Assembly (NCBI GenBank): GCA_964489715.1 | Contig: CAZBAK010000026.1 | Coordinates: forward strand, 1 to 23,532 | Origin: Tissierella_A sp964489715 | GTDB lineage: Bacteria; Bacillota; Clostridia; Tissierellales; Tissierellaceae | Direction of reading: 5' to 3' | Length of the DNA stretch: 23,532 nt | Shown here: positions 14,235-22,385 of the stretch, piece after piece | How positions within the stretch are numbered: position 1 is the first letter of the stretch | Layout: every line of letters starts with the position of its first letter | Made by a program: the position numbers and the translations under genes | Notes under the pieces: generated by a model | The model's input: the letters and a program-made list of their open reading frames with translations, nothing else | Database searches by the model: none | What the model was told of the DNA's origin: nothing

Positions 14235-14260
14235 ATATCGGATAATCTATATATTAATTA
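14235..14260 (-). promoter_or_regulatory. Sigma-D-like promoter of the binding-protein/c-di-GMP operon
   Basis: On the minus strand TAAT (14257-14260), 15 bases, CCGATAT (14235-14241); the consensus is TAAA-N14-16-GCCGATAT. The -10 core is perfect, the -35 has one mismatch. It sits directly after the terminator at 14261-14303, where a new transcript is expected to begin. Confidence 0.45.
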
Positions 14261-14303
14261 AAGAAAAGATTTTAAATATGTGACATATTTAAAATCTTTT
14301 CTT
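14261..14303 (-). terminator. 20-bp perfect hairpin ending the ABC exporter operon
   Basis: AAGAAAAGATTTTAAATATG (14261-14280) pairs perfectly with 14284-14303 around the loop TGA. It begins 10 bases after the stop codon of the second ABC gene. The arm ends in TCTTTTCTT, giving a moderate U tract. Confidence 0.75.
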
Positions 14304-14313
14304 GTAATTGATT

Positions 14314-16059
14314 TTATTGATTTCTTATTTGTTCATCATACATGTTTTTATAGAAGCCATCTTGAAGCATTAGGGAATCATGATCTCCTCTTTCAATTAT
14401 CCTTCCCTTATGGAGAACAATGATCTTATCTACATCTTTTATGGTAGATAGTCTATGGGCTATTATAAAGGTTGTACGATTTTCCTTTAATTTCTCAACA
14501 CCCTTTTGGATTACCTTTTCTGTCTCAGTATCAATATTAGATGTGGCTTCATCTAGAATCAATATCTTTGGATTCCTAATATAGGCCCTGGCAAAAGAAA
14601 TCAATTGCTTTTCCCCTTGACTGAGATTGTTTCCTTTTTCAAATATTCTTTGATGGATTCCTCTTTTTACAAGATCTTCTCCACCTACATCTATAAGAGC
14701 TTTTTCCACATCTTCATCACTGTATCTATTATCCTTTAGTTTTATATTATCTTTTATATCAGTTTCAAATAAAAAAGCATCCTGAAGGACCACTGCCATA
14801 TGCTGCCTCAAGCAGCTTCTATTTATATCCTTTATATTTTTTCCATCTATATATATATTTCCTTCTCTTGGACTATAAAAATTTAAAATCAAATTTATAA
14901 TTGTACTCTTTCCACTACCTGTTGAACCAACAAATGCTATGGTTTCTCCACTTTTCACCTGGAAGTTTATGTCTCTCAATACATCTTCCTTGTCATAGGC
15001 AAAATATATATCTTCAAACTTAACATGGCCTTTAATATCTGGAAGTTCTCCACTTAACTCATCTTTAGGCTCTAAATATAGTAGATCAAATATATGTGTA
15101 GCAGAAGCATAGGATTGTTCCAATTCTCCCACTCTTGTAACAATAGTTTGTAGATTGTTAAAGATTTTAGATACATAGTCTATAGTTATATACATACTTC
15201 CAATAGTAACTGCATATATTCCAGTTATCCTACCAAGTCCAAAGTATAGAAGTACTATAACAGTTCCAACATAGCTAACAATATCAATTGCCCTATATCC
15301 ACCATAGCTTCTAACCTTAGTAATTTCTAAATTGGTTTCAAATATCTTGTCGTTAATCCTATCAAATTCTTCTTTTATATAGTCTTCCTTGTTGAAGGAT
15401 TGAATTATCTCCATATTTTGTATATTTTCATTGATACTTGAATTTATATCACCTATATAGTTTCTATTGAGAGTTGTATATTTTCTAGTTTTAACCCTTA
15501 CATCTTTAAAGATAATATATATTATTGGCAGAAGTATCAATAACATTAGGCCTACTCTAAAATTTGTTATAAGAATCATTCCATAAATACTGACAATCAT
15601 TATGCTGGAGGTTGTCATATCTGCTAAAATCAGCTGGAACATCATCTTTAATTTATTTGTATCATTTGTAATTCTAGATACTATGCTTCCTGAAGGCAAA
15701 CTATCAAAATAGGATATGGGAAGCTTTGTTACATGATCATAAACGTCCTTTTGTACACTAAAGGCGATCTTATTTGCTGCCTTTTCAAAGGATACTAGGG
15801 CTAGATTGGAAAACAATCCACTGAGCAGATAAACTATTAAATAGATTATCAGTAGTTTGACAATGGATATAAAATCTATTCTCTCTAGATCTAGCTTTAT
15901 ATAGTTATTTAGAATAAATCCAATAATTAGTGGCCCGATTATTTCCATAGCTGTTCTCAGCATAGATAGTAGCAAGCCAACTAATAAATCTTTTTTCTCA
16001 TCCTTGGCATATTGTTTTAATTTCTTGCTTATTAGATTATTTCTACCATTATTCTTCAT
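14314..16059 (-). CDS. ABC exporter subunit with canonical Walker B (heterodimer partner 2)
   Basis: 581 residues: six membrane helices (to about residue 300) followed by an ATPase domain. Walker A is GSTGSGKST, Walker B ILILDEATSNID with the catalytic glutamate, and the switch histidine is in AHRLS. The signature is degenerate, LSQGEKQ instead of LSGGQ. Paired with the upstream gene this gives one complete ATP site (this Walker A/B with the partner's LSGGQ) and one degenerate site, as in BmrCD, LmrCD and TM287/288 multidrug exporters. An ATG 60 bases upstream is in frame, but AAGGAG precedes the ATG at 16059, which also gives an 11-base overlap with the preceding gene. Terminator follows at 14261-14303. 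Substrate unknown. Confidence 0.9.
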   Translation of the reverse strand: MKNNGRNNLISKKLKQYAKDEKKDLLVGLLLSMLRTAMEIIGPLIIGFILNNYIKLDLERIDFISIVKLLIIYLIVYLLSGLFSNLALVSFEKAANKIAFSVQKDVYDHVTKLPISYFDSLPSGSIVSRITNDTNKLKMMFQLILADMTTSSIMIVSIYGMILITNFRVGLMLLILLPIIYIIFKDVRVKTRKYTTLNRNYIGDINSSINENIQNMEIIQSFNKEDYIKEEFDRINDKIFETNLEITKVRSYGGYRAIDIVSYVGTVIVLLYFGLGRITGIYAVTIGSMYITIDYVSKIFNNLQTIVTRVGELEQSYASATHIFDLLYLEPKDELSGELPDIKGHVKFEDIYFAYDKEDVLRDINFQVKSGETIAFVGSTGSGKSTIINLILNFYSPREGNIYIDGKNIKDINRSCLRQHMAVVLQDAFLFETDIKDNIKLKDNRYSDEDVEKALIDVGGEDLVKRGIHQRIFEKGNNLSQGEKQLISFARAYIRNPKILILDEATSNIDTETEKVIQKGVEKLKENRTTFIIAHRLSTIKDVDKIIVLHKGRIIERGDHDSLMLQDGFYKNMYDEQIRNQ

Positions 16060-17788
16060 CAAATTGACTCCTTGCTGATTGATTTTTATACTGCTTAGCA
16101 TACCATTTATCTTTCTCAATTAGCTCCTGATGGCTACCTCTTTCTACTATTTCACCATGATCTAAGACTATTATCTCATCCAGATCTTTAATTTGACTTA
16201 TTCTATGACTTGAAATAATCATGGACTTTCCTTGTCTACTATTCTTTATATTGTCTATGATATTCTTTTCTGTTCTACCATCAACTGCACTCATAGAATC
16301 ATCTAATATCAATATGTCAGCATCCTTTAAAAAACCTCTAGCAATGGCTATTCTCTGCTTTTGTCCACCAGAAAGAGAAATACCTTGTTCTCCAGAAAGA
16401 GTATCCAATCCCTGTGGAAATTCTTTTAAATCTTTTTCAAAATCAGCAAGCCTAATAGCTTCCATGACTTCTTCATCACTGGCCTCTGGCTTGGAAAGTT
16501 TAATATTGTCCCTAATAGTCTTTGAAAATATCATATGTTTTTGTGGCACATAACTTATTCTTTCTCTGATACTTGATCGAGTATAGTTATGGAGGCTCTT
16601 GCCATTGATAAATATACTTTCAGTTTCCATGGGATAAAGCTGTAGCAATTGCTTTAGGAAAGTTGACTTACCAGAGCCAGTCTTTCCTATTACTCCTAAA
16701 GATTTTCCTTTTTCAATTTTAATATTTATATCCTTTAAGGAGTTTTCTTTTGAAGAAGGATATTTAAAGCTATGATCTATAAATTCTATACTGGAAATAG
16801 TATTTATATCCCTAGCCCTATCTCTATCAACAATGTCTTCTTTATAATCTAGTACTTCTTGAACCCTATCCATAGATGCATTGGCCTGTTGCTTTAAGTT
16901 AATAAAGTTACCAAAGGCATACATTGGCCATACCAGCATATTTAAATAATAGGTAAAGGATATTAACTGGCCTATGGAAATCTCTCCCCTTGAAATTAAA
17001 ATAGACCCATAGCCTATACCTATAATAAATGTAAAGGCAGGTATAATTCTTTGAACAGGAGTAAGTAGAGCTTGATACTTTACTACATCCATATTTCTAT
17101 CTAAAAGATTTTTTCCACTTTCTTTAAATTCTCTCTGCCTAACTTTTTGAAGATTAAAAACTCTAACAATTCTTATACCTTCTATATCTTCTAAGACATT
17201 ACTATTTAACCTATCAAAAGCTCTTTGAACCTTACTCCATCTAACCATAATTCTCTCTCCAATCCATATACTTAAAACCGCCAGTATAGGAAGGGGTACA
17301 ATTGCAGCCAAAGTCAATTTTACATCAACTACTACCATCATCATTACAATTATAATTAAGGGGAAAACTGTAGAATCAAAGAGACTCAAAGTTCCAATAC
17401 CAGCTAAATTGCTGATACTATCTACATCATTTGTAGATTTACCCATAAGGGATCCTGTAGAATGAGTCTCAAAGAACTTAAGGGATTGTCCTAAAAACTT
17501 TGTCATAAGATTGTCTCTGGTCTTGTAGTCTATTTCGTTTCCAGCCCTAAATATAAAATAGGCCCAACCCATGGCAAAGAAATACTTTATGGCTATAACA
17601 AATAAATTTAATCCCAGAATAATTAAAAATGTATTTAGTGCTATTGAATCCTCAAATATCATGTCTGATAATCTACCCGTTATATAGGGTGGCACTAGGC
17701 CCACTATATTGCTCAAAAACAAAAAGCTGATTGCCAAAATATATTCTTTTTTATAGTATGAAATAAACCAGGAAAATTTTCTAAACAT
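16049..17788 (-). CDS. ABC exporter subunit with degenerate Walker B (heterodimer partner 1)
   Basis: 579 residues with an N-terminal six-helix exporter domain and a C-terminal ATPase. Walker A GKTGSGKST, signature LSGGQKQRIAIARG (intact), Walker B ILILDDSMSAVD in which the catalytic glutamate is aspartate, H-loop SSHR. The Asp and the partner's LSQGE together make the degenerate ATP site of a heterodimeric exporter, the YheI/BmrC type. It starts 21 bases after pcm and overlaps the partner gene by 11 bases, so the subunits are made together. AGGAGG-like sequence (TAGGAGGACTT) precedes the start codon. Confidence 0.9.
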   Translation of the reverse strand: MFRKFSWFISYYKKEYILAISFLFLSNIVGLVPPYITGRLSDMIFEDSIALNTFLIILGLNLFVIAIKYFFAMGWAYFIFRAGNEIDYKTRDNLMTKFLGQSLKFFETHSTGSLMGKSTNDVDSISNLAGIGTLSLFDSTVFPLIIIVMMMVVVDVKLTLAAIVPLPILAVLSIWIGERIMVRWSKVQRAFDRLNSNVLEDIEGIRIVRVFNLQKVRQREFKESGKNLLDRNMDVVKYQALLTPVQRIIPAFTFIIGIGYGSILISRGEISIGQLISFTYYLNMLVWPMYAFGNFINLKQQANASMDRVQEVLDYKEDIVDRDRARDINTISSIEFIDHSFKYPSSKENSLKDINIKIEKGKSLGVIGKTGSGKSTFLKQLLQLYPMETESIFINGKSLHNYTRSSIRERISYVPQKHMIFSKTIRDNIKLSKPEASDEEVMEAIRLADFEKDLKEFPQGLDTLSGEQGISLSGGQKQRIAIARGFLKDADILILDDSMSAVDGRTEKNIIDNIKNSRQGKSMIISSHRISQIKDLDEIIVLDHGEIVERGSHQELIEKDKWYAKQYKNQSARSQFDEE

Positions 17789-17809
17789 AAGTCCTCCTAT
17801 AAGATCTTT

Positions 17810-18385
17810 CTAATTTTCTTCTATTAATTTTACAAATCTAACCTTTGTTATTGTCTCTTTTTCAATCTTACCCTTTTTATCTTTTTTTATCAGTAAAAGA
17901 TCCTGACTTAAGCCTGCCCCTACTGGTACTATCATTCTACCCATTGGTGCTAACTGGTCTACTAGTTCCTCTGGTAAATCTGCTGGGGCTGCCGTTACCA
18001 TAATTCTATCATAGGGAGCATTCTCTTCCCATCCTAAGTTAGCATCTGCCAATTTAAATTTAATATTTTTATATCCTGCCTCATCTAGCCTCTTCTTAGC
18101 TTTTTCAAAAAGATCTTCTATTCTTTCAACTGTATATACTTCTTTAGCGGCCTGAGATAAGATTGCGGTTTGATAGCCTGAACCTGTACCTATTTCAAGA
18201 ACCTTGCTATTCTTATCCACATCTAATAAGATTGTCATCTGCAAAACCAAGCTAGGCTGTGATATGGTCTGTCCATGGCCTATGGGAAATGGACTATCTT
18301 CATGGGCATATTCTTTGTATTCTTCCATAAAGTAACTTCTATCTAGATCATTATAGATTTTTATTATTCTTTCTTTATTATCCAT
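17810..18385 (-). CDS. pcm: Protein-L-isoaspartate O-methyltransferase
   Basis: 191 residues, slightly shorter than the roughly 210 of E. coli Pcm. It uses S-adenosylmethionine to methylate L-isoaspartyl residues of damaged proteins, starting their repair to aspartate. Visible: the family-specific PFPIGHGQTISQPS (32-45), SAM motif I VLEIGTGSGYQTAILS (62-77), the acidic VYTVERI and DRIMVTAAPADLPEEL (126-141). GAAGGAG lies 5-6 bases before the ATG. It is the first gene of an operon with the ABC exporter, an unexplained pairing. A -10 box TATAAT is at 18429-18434. Confidence 0.88.
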   Translation of the reverse strand: MDNKERIIKIYNDLDRSYFMEEYKEYAHEDSPFPIGHGQTISQPSLVLQMTILLDVDKNSKVLEIGTGSGYQTAILSQAAKEVYTVERIEDLFEKAKKRLDEAGYKNIKFKLADANLGWEENAPYDRIMVTAAPADLPEELVDQLAPMGRMIVPVGAGLSQDLLLIKKDKKGKIEKETITKVRFVKLIEEN

Positions 18386-18428
18386 ACTATCTCCTTCTTT
18401 TTTTTATTTATCTATTAGTCTAATAACT

Positions 18429-18434
18429 ATTATA
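18429..18434 (-). promoter_or_regulatory. -10 box of the pcm-ABC operon in a divergent promoter region
   Basis: TATAAT on the minus strand, 44 bases before pcm; no good -35 is visible at 16-18 bases. On the plus strand TATACT (18471-18476) and TATAAA (18479-18484) are possible -10 boxes for the DUF362 gene. The 137-base space must hold both promoters. Confidence 0.35.
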
Positions 18435-18522
18435 CCCTATTTAGCTTTTTCTATGATTTATATGTTAAAATATACTTGTATAAAAGAAGAATAATAAACT
18501 TTTAAATCGAAGGAGTTTTTTT

Positions 18523-19659
18523 ATGGGACAAGTTGGAATAGCAAAATGTGAAAACTATAATTACCATGAAGTTTTAGAAAAGATAGATTTCCTCTTATCA
18601 AACTTAAAAATCCTAGAGAATCTAAAGCCAGGTAAGATCTTGCTTAAAACAAACTTACTTAAAAAGAATATACCAGAAGATGGAGTTACTACCCACCCCT
18701 TTGTTGTAGAAGGTCTGGCACGCCATTTTATGAAAAAGGGCTTCCAAGTTATAATTGGAGATAGTCCAGGAGGACCTTTTAACAAGTCAGTTTTAAAATC
18801 CGTCTATGCAGCTTCAGGCATAGGAAAGGTTGCTGAAAGATGTGGATGCCAGCTTAATTATGACACTGATATTATAGAGGTCAAGGCTACTGATGGTCTA
18901 GTAGTCAATAACTTAAAGCTAGTAAAGGCCTTTACTAAAGTAGACTATGTGGTCTCTTGTGCCAAGTTAAAAACCCATACCATGATGACCTATACTGGAG
19001 CAGTTAAAAATCTATTTGGTATGATACCTGGAGTTACAAAGGCAGACTATCATTTTAAGATGAATGATCCTGATAATTTTGCAAATATGCTTATAGATGT
19101 GTGTGACTATGTAAAGCCTATCTTTTCTATTATTGATGGAATTGAGGCTATGGAGGGAGATGGTCCATCAGCAGGAGATATTAGAAATCTAGGATTAATC
19201 CTCCTGGGAGACAATCCCTATGATCTGGATCTGGTAGCCTGTCATATTGTAGGCATAGAAGATGCTCCTACTAATATCCATGCACAAAATCGAGGATTGG
19301 CTTCTGCCAGCCTAGATGATATAGACTTTTATGGCTATCCTATGGAAGATATAGACGTAGAAGCATTTAAACTACCAGGATCAACCCATGTAAACTTTGT
19401 AGAAGATAGAATACCAAGCTTTGTAGTGGATTTTTTACTAGATAGGGTTAGGCCCTATCCTCAAGTAATCCTAGATAGGTGTATAGGTTGTGGTATCTGT
19501 GCTAGAGATTGTCCAGCAAAGGTAATTAGCATAGTTGATAAAAAAGCAGTAATAAATAAAGAAGATTGTATCAGATGTTTTTGCTGCCATGAACTCTGCC
19601 CTGAAAAAGCCATGGGAATAAAAAGACATCTACTCCATAGATTGGTTTTTGGTAAGTAG
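18523..19659 (+). CDS. DUF362 protein with C-terminal 2x[4Fe-4S] ferredoxin domain
   Basis: 378 residues. Residues 1-300 form a DUF362 domain (KPGKILLKTNLL, GDSPGGPF, CAKLKTHTMMTYTGAVKNLFG and a DGIEAMEGDGPSAG loop). The end carries two ferredoxin motifs, CIGCGICARDCP and CIRCFCCHELCP, each able to hold a [4Fe-4S] cluster. The protein is cytoplasmic and probably transfers electrons to an unknown reaction; DUF362-ferredoxin fusions are common in strict anaerobes. GAAGGAG stands 7 bases before the ATG. It is the first gene of a plus-strand pair with DegV, 89 bases downstream. Confidence 0.85.
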   Translation: MGQVGIAKCENYNYHEVLEKIDFLLSNLKILENLKPGKILLKTNLLKKNIPEDGVTTHPFVVEGLARHFMKKGFQVIIGDSPGGPFNKSVLKSVYAASGIGKVAERCGCQLNYDTDIIEVKATDGLVVNNLKLVKAFTKVDYVVSCAKLKTHTMMTYTGAVKNLFGMIPGVTKADYHFKMNDPDNFANMLIDVCDYVKPIFSIIDGIEAMEGDGPSAGDIRNLGLILLGDNPYDLDLVACHIVGIEDAPTNIHAQNRGLASASLDDIDFYGYPMEDIDVEAFKLPGSTHVNFVEDRIPSFVVDFLLDRVRPYPQVILDRCIGCGICARDCPAKVISIVDKKAVINKEDCIRCFCCHELCPEKAMGIKRHLLHRLVFGK

Positions 19660-19748
19660 CTTTTAAGGGAGATATACTTACTTAAATCTATATTTATAGG
19701 CCCTTTTATGATATGATATTGTATTGTCTAGAGAAAGGAGATCAAAGA

Positions 19749-20573
19749 ATGACTATACAAATTGTTACAGATAGTACAGCATATTTTACAAAAGAAGAGA
19801 TAGAAGAGTATGATATTAAGATTGTACCCTTGCAAATTAATTTTCAAGGAAGGGATAGTTTCGAAGGTTTTCCAGGAGAGTTTGATAGTTTTTTTCATAC
19901 ACTTGAAAAATCTAAGGATTTTCCCACAACCTCACAACCATCAGCAGGAGCATTTGCAAAAGTTTTTCAAGAAGCTATAGAAGAAGACAAGGAAGTACTG
20001 GCAGTTTTAATATCCTCTAAGTTAAGTGGAACATATAACAGTGCGGTTCTAGGAGCAAATATGGTAGATAACCAAAAGATTACTGTGGTAGATTCACTAA
20101 CAGCAGTTGGAAACTTAAGGCATCTGGTTATAGAAGCACAAAAAATGGCCCTAGAGGGCAAAAGCCGGCTAGAAATCCTAAACTATATAGAAGATCAAAA
20201 AACAAGGATGGGAATATACCTTACTGTTGAAACCTTAGATTATCTGAAAAAAGGTGGAAGATTATCTAGTACACAGGCTCTTATGGGGTCTATCTTAAAT
20301 GTAAAGCCAATTCTACAGTTAGAAGATGGAGTCATTGAACCTGTAACCAAGGTAAGAGGAAAGAGAAAAGCTATGAAGGCAATCATAGAAAGTGTACCTG
20401 AAGATGCAAAAAATGTCTATATTCCACATATTCTAAACGAAGAAGATGCAAATGAAATCAAGAAAATTTTACAAGAAAAACTACCCCATGCAAAGGTTGA
20501 ACTGACAGTCTTAGGACCAGTTATAGGAGCCCACCTTGGAATCAAGGCTATAGGAGTTTGTTTCACTTATTAA
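19749..20573 (+). CDS. DegV family fatty-acid-binding protein (FakB-like)
   Basis: 274 residues. DegV/FakB proteins hold a fatty acid while the kinase FakA phosphorylates it for membrane lipid synthesis. Family blocks are present: IVTDSTAYFT at the N-terminus, FPTTSQPSAGAF near 57-68 (carboxylate-binding TSQPS), ISSKLSGTYNSA, VDSLTAVGNLRHLV, LDYLKKGGRLS, KPILQLEDG and the C-terminal LGPVIGAHLG. The frame is open to 19713, but GAAAGGAG lies 8 bases before the ATG at 19749, which also gives the standard N-terminus. No fakA gene is in the window, as is usual for multiple FakB paralogues. Confidence 0.88.
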   Translation: MTIQIVTDSTAYFTKEEIEEYDIKIVPLQINFQGRDSFEGFPGEFDSFFHTLEKSKDFPTTSQPSAGAFAKVFQEAIEEDKEVLAVLISSKLSGTYNSAVLGANMVDNQKITVVDSLTAVGNLRHLVIEAQKMALEGKSRLEILNYIEDQKTRMGIYLTVETLDYLKKGGRLSSTQALMGSILNVKPILQLEDGVIEPVTKVRGKRKAMKAIIESVPEDAKNVYIPHILNEEDANEIKKILQEKLPHAKVELTVLGPVIGAHLGIKAIGVCFTY

Positions 20574-20617
20574 GCTTTAAATTTTAAAGCAAAATATTAT
20601 AAATTCACATAACAATT

Positions 20618-20690
20618 AACATTTTCATAAATTTTAAAATTTTTTTATTTTAAAATTGTTAAATCCTATTTTGAAATTTATGAAAATGTT
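20618..20690. terminator. Long AT-rich stem-loop between convergent genes
   Basis: AACATTTTCATAAATTT (20618-20634) pairs perfectly with 20674-20690; the 39-base interior contains a second TTTTAAAAT / ATTTTAAAA pairing. Placed between the stops of degV (plus) and the rhodanese gene (minus), it probably serves both. Confidence 0.5.
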
Positions 20691-20755
20691 TTTAATTGTA
20701 GATAATCTTAGGCAATAATTTTAGCTAGATAAATAGATCCCTGTCTATTTTTATC

Positions 20756-21178
20756 TTAATCAGCTTTTACTGTGCCATAGGTCCAATCCATTATTCCACC
20801 AAAATCATAGACATTCCTATAGCCCATATCTAGCAATTTCTCTGAAGCAGCTTTGCTTCTCTGTCCACTTCTACAGTAAACAAGTATCTTTTCATCCTTG
20901 TCTGGCAATTCACTTTCTGCCAATTTTTCAAGATCATAATCCGGAATTAGTAAAGCCCCTTCTATGTGTTCTTCCTTGTATTCTTCTGGAGTCCTGACAT
21001 CCAAGATTATTAGCTCTTCATTATCCATCATTTCCTTTGCCTTTTCTGGGCCAATTTTATTGTATTGAGCTTCTTCTAGGCTTATATTATTCTCTCCGCT
21101 TTTATCTTCTTTTACAGCTGGACTACATCCACTTAGGGATAATACTATTACTAGTAAAGTAATCAATATTTTTTTCAT
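20756..21178 (-). CDS. Rhodanese-like lipoprotein
   Basis: 140 residues: a lipoprotein signal ending LSGC with Cys18, a short linker, then one rhodanese domain (about 43-138). The active-site loop YCRSGQRS carries the catalytic cysteine (102) that holds persulfide sulfur, and the conserved ILDVRTPEEYKEEHIEGA block is at 58-75. It is therefore an external, membrane-anchored single-domain sulfurtransferase or sulfide carrier; the partner is unknown. GAAGGTGAT lies before the ATG. A weak promoter is at 21249-21276. It is not obviously co-transcribed with pdxS, whose stop is 113 bases upstream. Confidence 0.88.
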   Translation of the reverse strand: MKKILITLLVIVLSLSGCSPAVKEDKSGENNISLEEAQYNKIGPEKAKEMMDNEELIILDVRTPEEYKEEHIEGALLIPDYDLEKLAESELPDKDEKILVYCRSGQRSKAASEKLLDMGYRNVYDFGGIMDWTYGTVKAD

Positions 21179-21248
21179 TATTATATCACCTTCCTATACT
21201 ATGTTAGAGAGATTCTTTATTAGATCTTAATCATAGTATTTTATTTTT

Positions 21249-21276
21249 ATTATATCATATTCTATATGCTAGTGAA
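21249..21276 (-). promoter_or_regulatory. Candidate promoter of the rhodanese gene
   Basis: TTCACT, 16 bases, TATAAT on the minus strand. The -10 is perfect and the -35 weak. An 8-bp dyad, ATACTATG (21196-21203) and CATAGTAT (21232-21239), lies in the leader. Confidence 0.4.
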
Positions 21277-21291
21277 TTTGTTATAAGTCTA

Positions 21292-22170
21292 TTAATTACC
21301 TCTATCTGCCATTCTTTCTTCCTTATCTATTGAATAAACATTTATTCCTACCATTGCTTCTCCTAAATTTTCAGATACTTGGGATAGTATCTTTGCATCT
21401 TGGAAGTTTGCTACAGCCTTTACTATAGCTGAAGCTCTTTTTCTTGGATCTCCTGATTTGAAAATTCCTGACCCTACAAATACTCCATCACATCCAAGTT
21501 GCATCATCATTGCTGCATCTGCAGGAGTTGCAACTCCACCAGCTGCAAAATTAACCACAGGAAGCTTTCCATTTTCATTTATATACTCTATATATTCAAT
21601 AGGAGCTTGAAGTTCTTTAGCTGTATGCATCAGTTCTTCTTTTTTCAAACCATGAATTCTTCTTATTTCTGAATTCATAAGTCGCATATGTTTAACTGCC
21701 TCTATAACATCACCTGTTCCTGGTTCTCCCTTGGTCCTAATCATTGATGCACCTTCACCAAGTCTTCTTAGAGCTTCACCAAGGTTTTTAGCCCCACATA
21801 CAAAGGGTACCTTAAATTCTTTTTTATCAATATGAAGACTTGGATCTGCAGGACTTAAAACTTCACTTTCATCAATAAAGTCTACTTCCAAGGCCTCTAG
21901 TATTTGCGCCTCTACAAAATGCCCTATTCTTACCTTGGCCATAACTGGAATTGAAACAGCCCTTTGTATGGCTTTGATCATCTGTGGATCTGAAGCTCTA
22001 GCAACACCACCATCTTTTCTAATATCTGCTGGAACTCTTTCTAGGGCCATAACAGCACAAGCTCCCGCCTCTTCTGCAATTTTTGCTTCTTCAGGTGTTG
22101 TTACATCCATTATTACTCCACCTTTAAACTTTTCAATTATATCCCTACTTGATTTATTTATCTTATTCAC
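21292..22170 (-). CDS. pdxS: Pyridoxal 5'-phosphate synthase lyase subunit PdxS
   Basis: About 292 residues, the normal family length. PdxS makes pyridoxal 5'-phosphate from ribose 5-phosphate, glyceraldehyde 3-phosphate and ammonia, the ammonia coming from the glutaminase PdxT. Near-invariant blocks are visible: GGVIMDVTTPEEAKIAEEAG, ALERVPADIRKDGGVARASDP, MAKVRIGHFVEAQILEAL, DESEVLSPAD, FVCGAKNLGEALRR, IRTKGEPGTG, NFAAGGVATPADAAMMMQLG and GSGIFKSGDP. The frame is open to an ATG at 22185, but that ATG is part of a GGAGGT ribosome site whose proper spacing points to the GTG at 22170. pdxT usually follows directly; here it does not. Confidence 0.95.
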   Translation of the reverse strand: MNKINKSSRDIIEKFKGGVIMDVTTPEEAKIAEEAGACAVMALERVPADIRKDGGVARASDPQMIKAIQRAVSIPVMAKVRIGHFVEAQILEALEVDFIDESEVLSPADPSLHIDKKEFKVPFVCGAKNLGEALRRLGEGASMIRTKGEPGTGDVIEAVKHMRLMNSEIRRIHGLKKEELMHTAKELQAPIEYIEYINENGKLPVVNFAAGGVATPADAAMMMQLGCDGVFVGSGIFKSGDPRKRASAIVKAVANFQDAKILSQVSENLGEAMVGINVYSIDKEERMADRGN

Positions 22171-22232
22171 CTTACTACCTCCCATATTTTATAAATCTCC
22201 ATTGAACTTTATAGCTTTACTCTACTAGTGTG

Positions 22233-22261
22233 ATTATTTCATATTTTAGGCATAAAATCAA
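22233..22261 (-). promoter_or_regulatory. Candidate sigma-A promoter of pdxS
   Basis: On the minus strand TTGATT, 17 bases, AATAAT, two mismatches to the -35 and one to the -10 consensus. The leader would be about 55 bases. No MocR/PdxR-type gene is near. Confidence 0.5.
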
Positions 22262-22385
22262 TATTATTTAAGCTGATTTATTATGGATCAGTTTATAGAA
22301 TTTAATATTATTTTTTAGAATAAGCATGTATATTCTCAGCTTTATAAGTTATAATCATATTAATACGGATAAAGAGGTGGTTTTT

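Noticed and set aside
16060..16119. Upstream ATG start of the second ABC gene
   Set aside because: No ribosome site, and it would overlap the previous gene by 71 bases; AAGGAG precedes the ATG at 16059.
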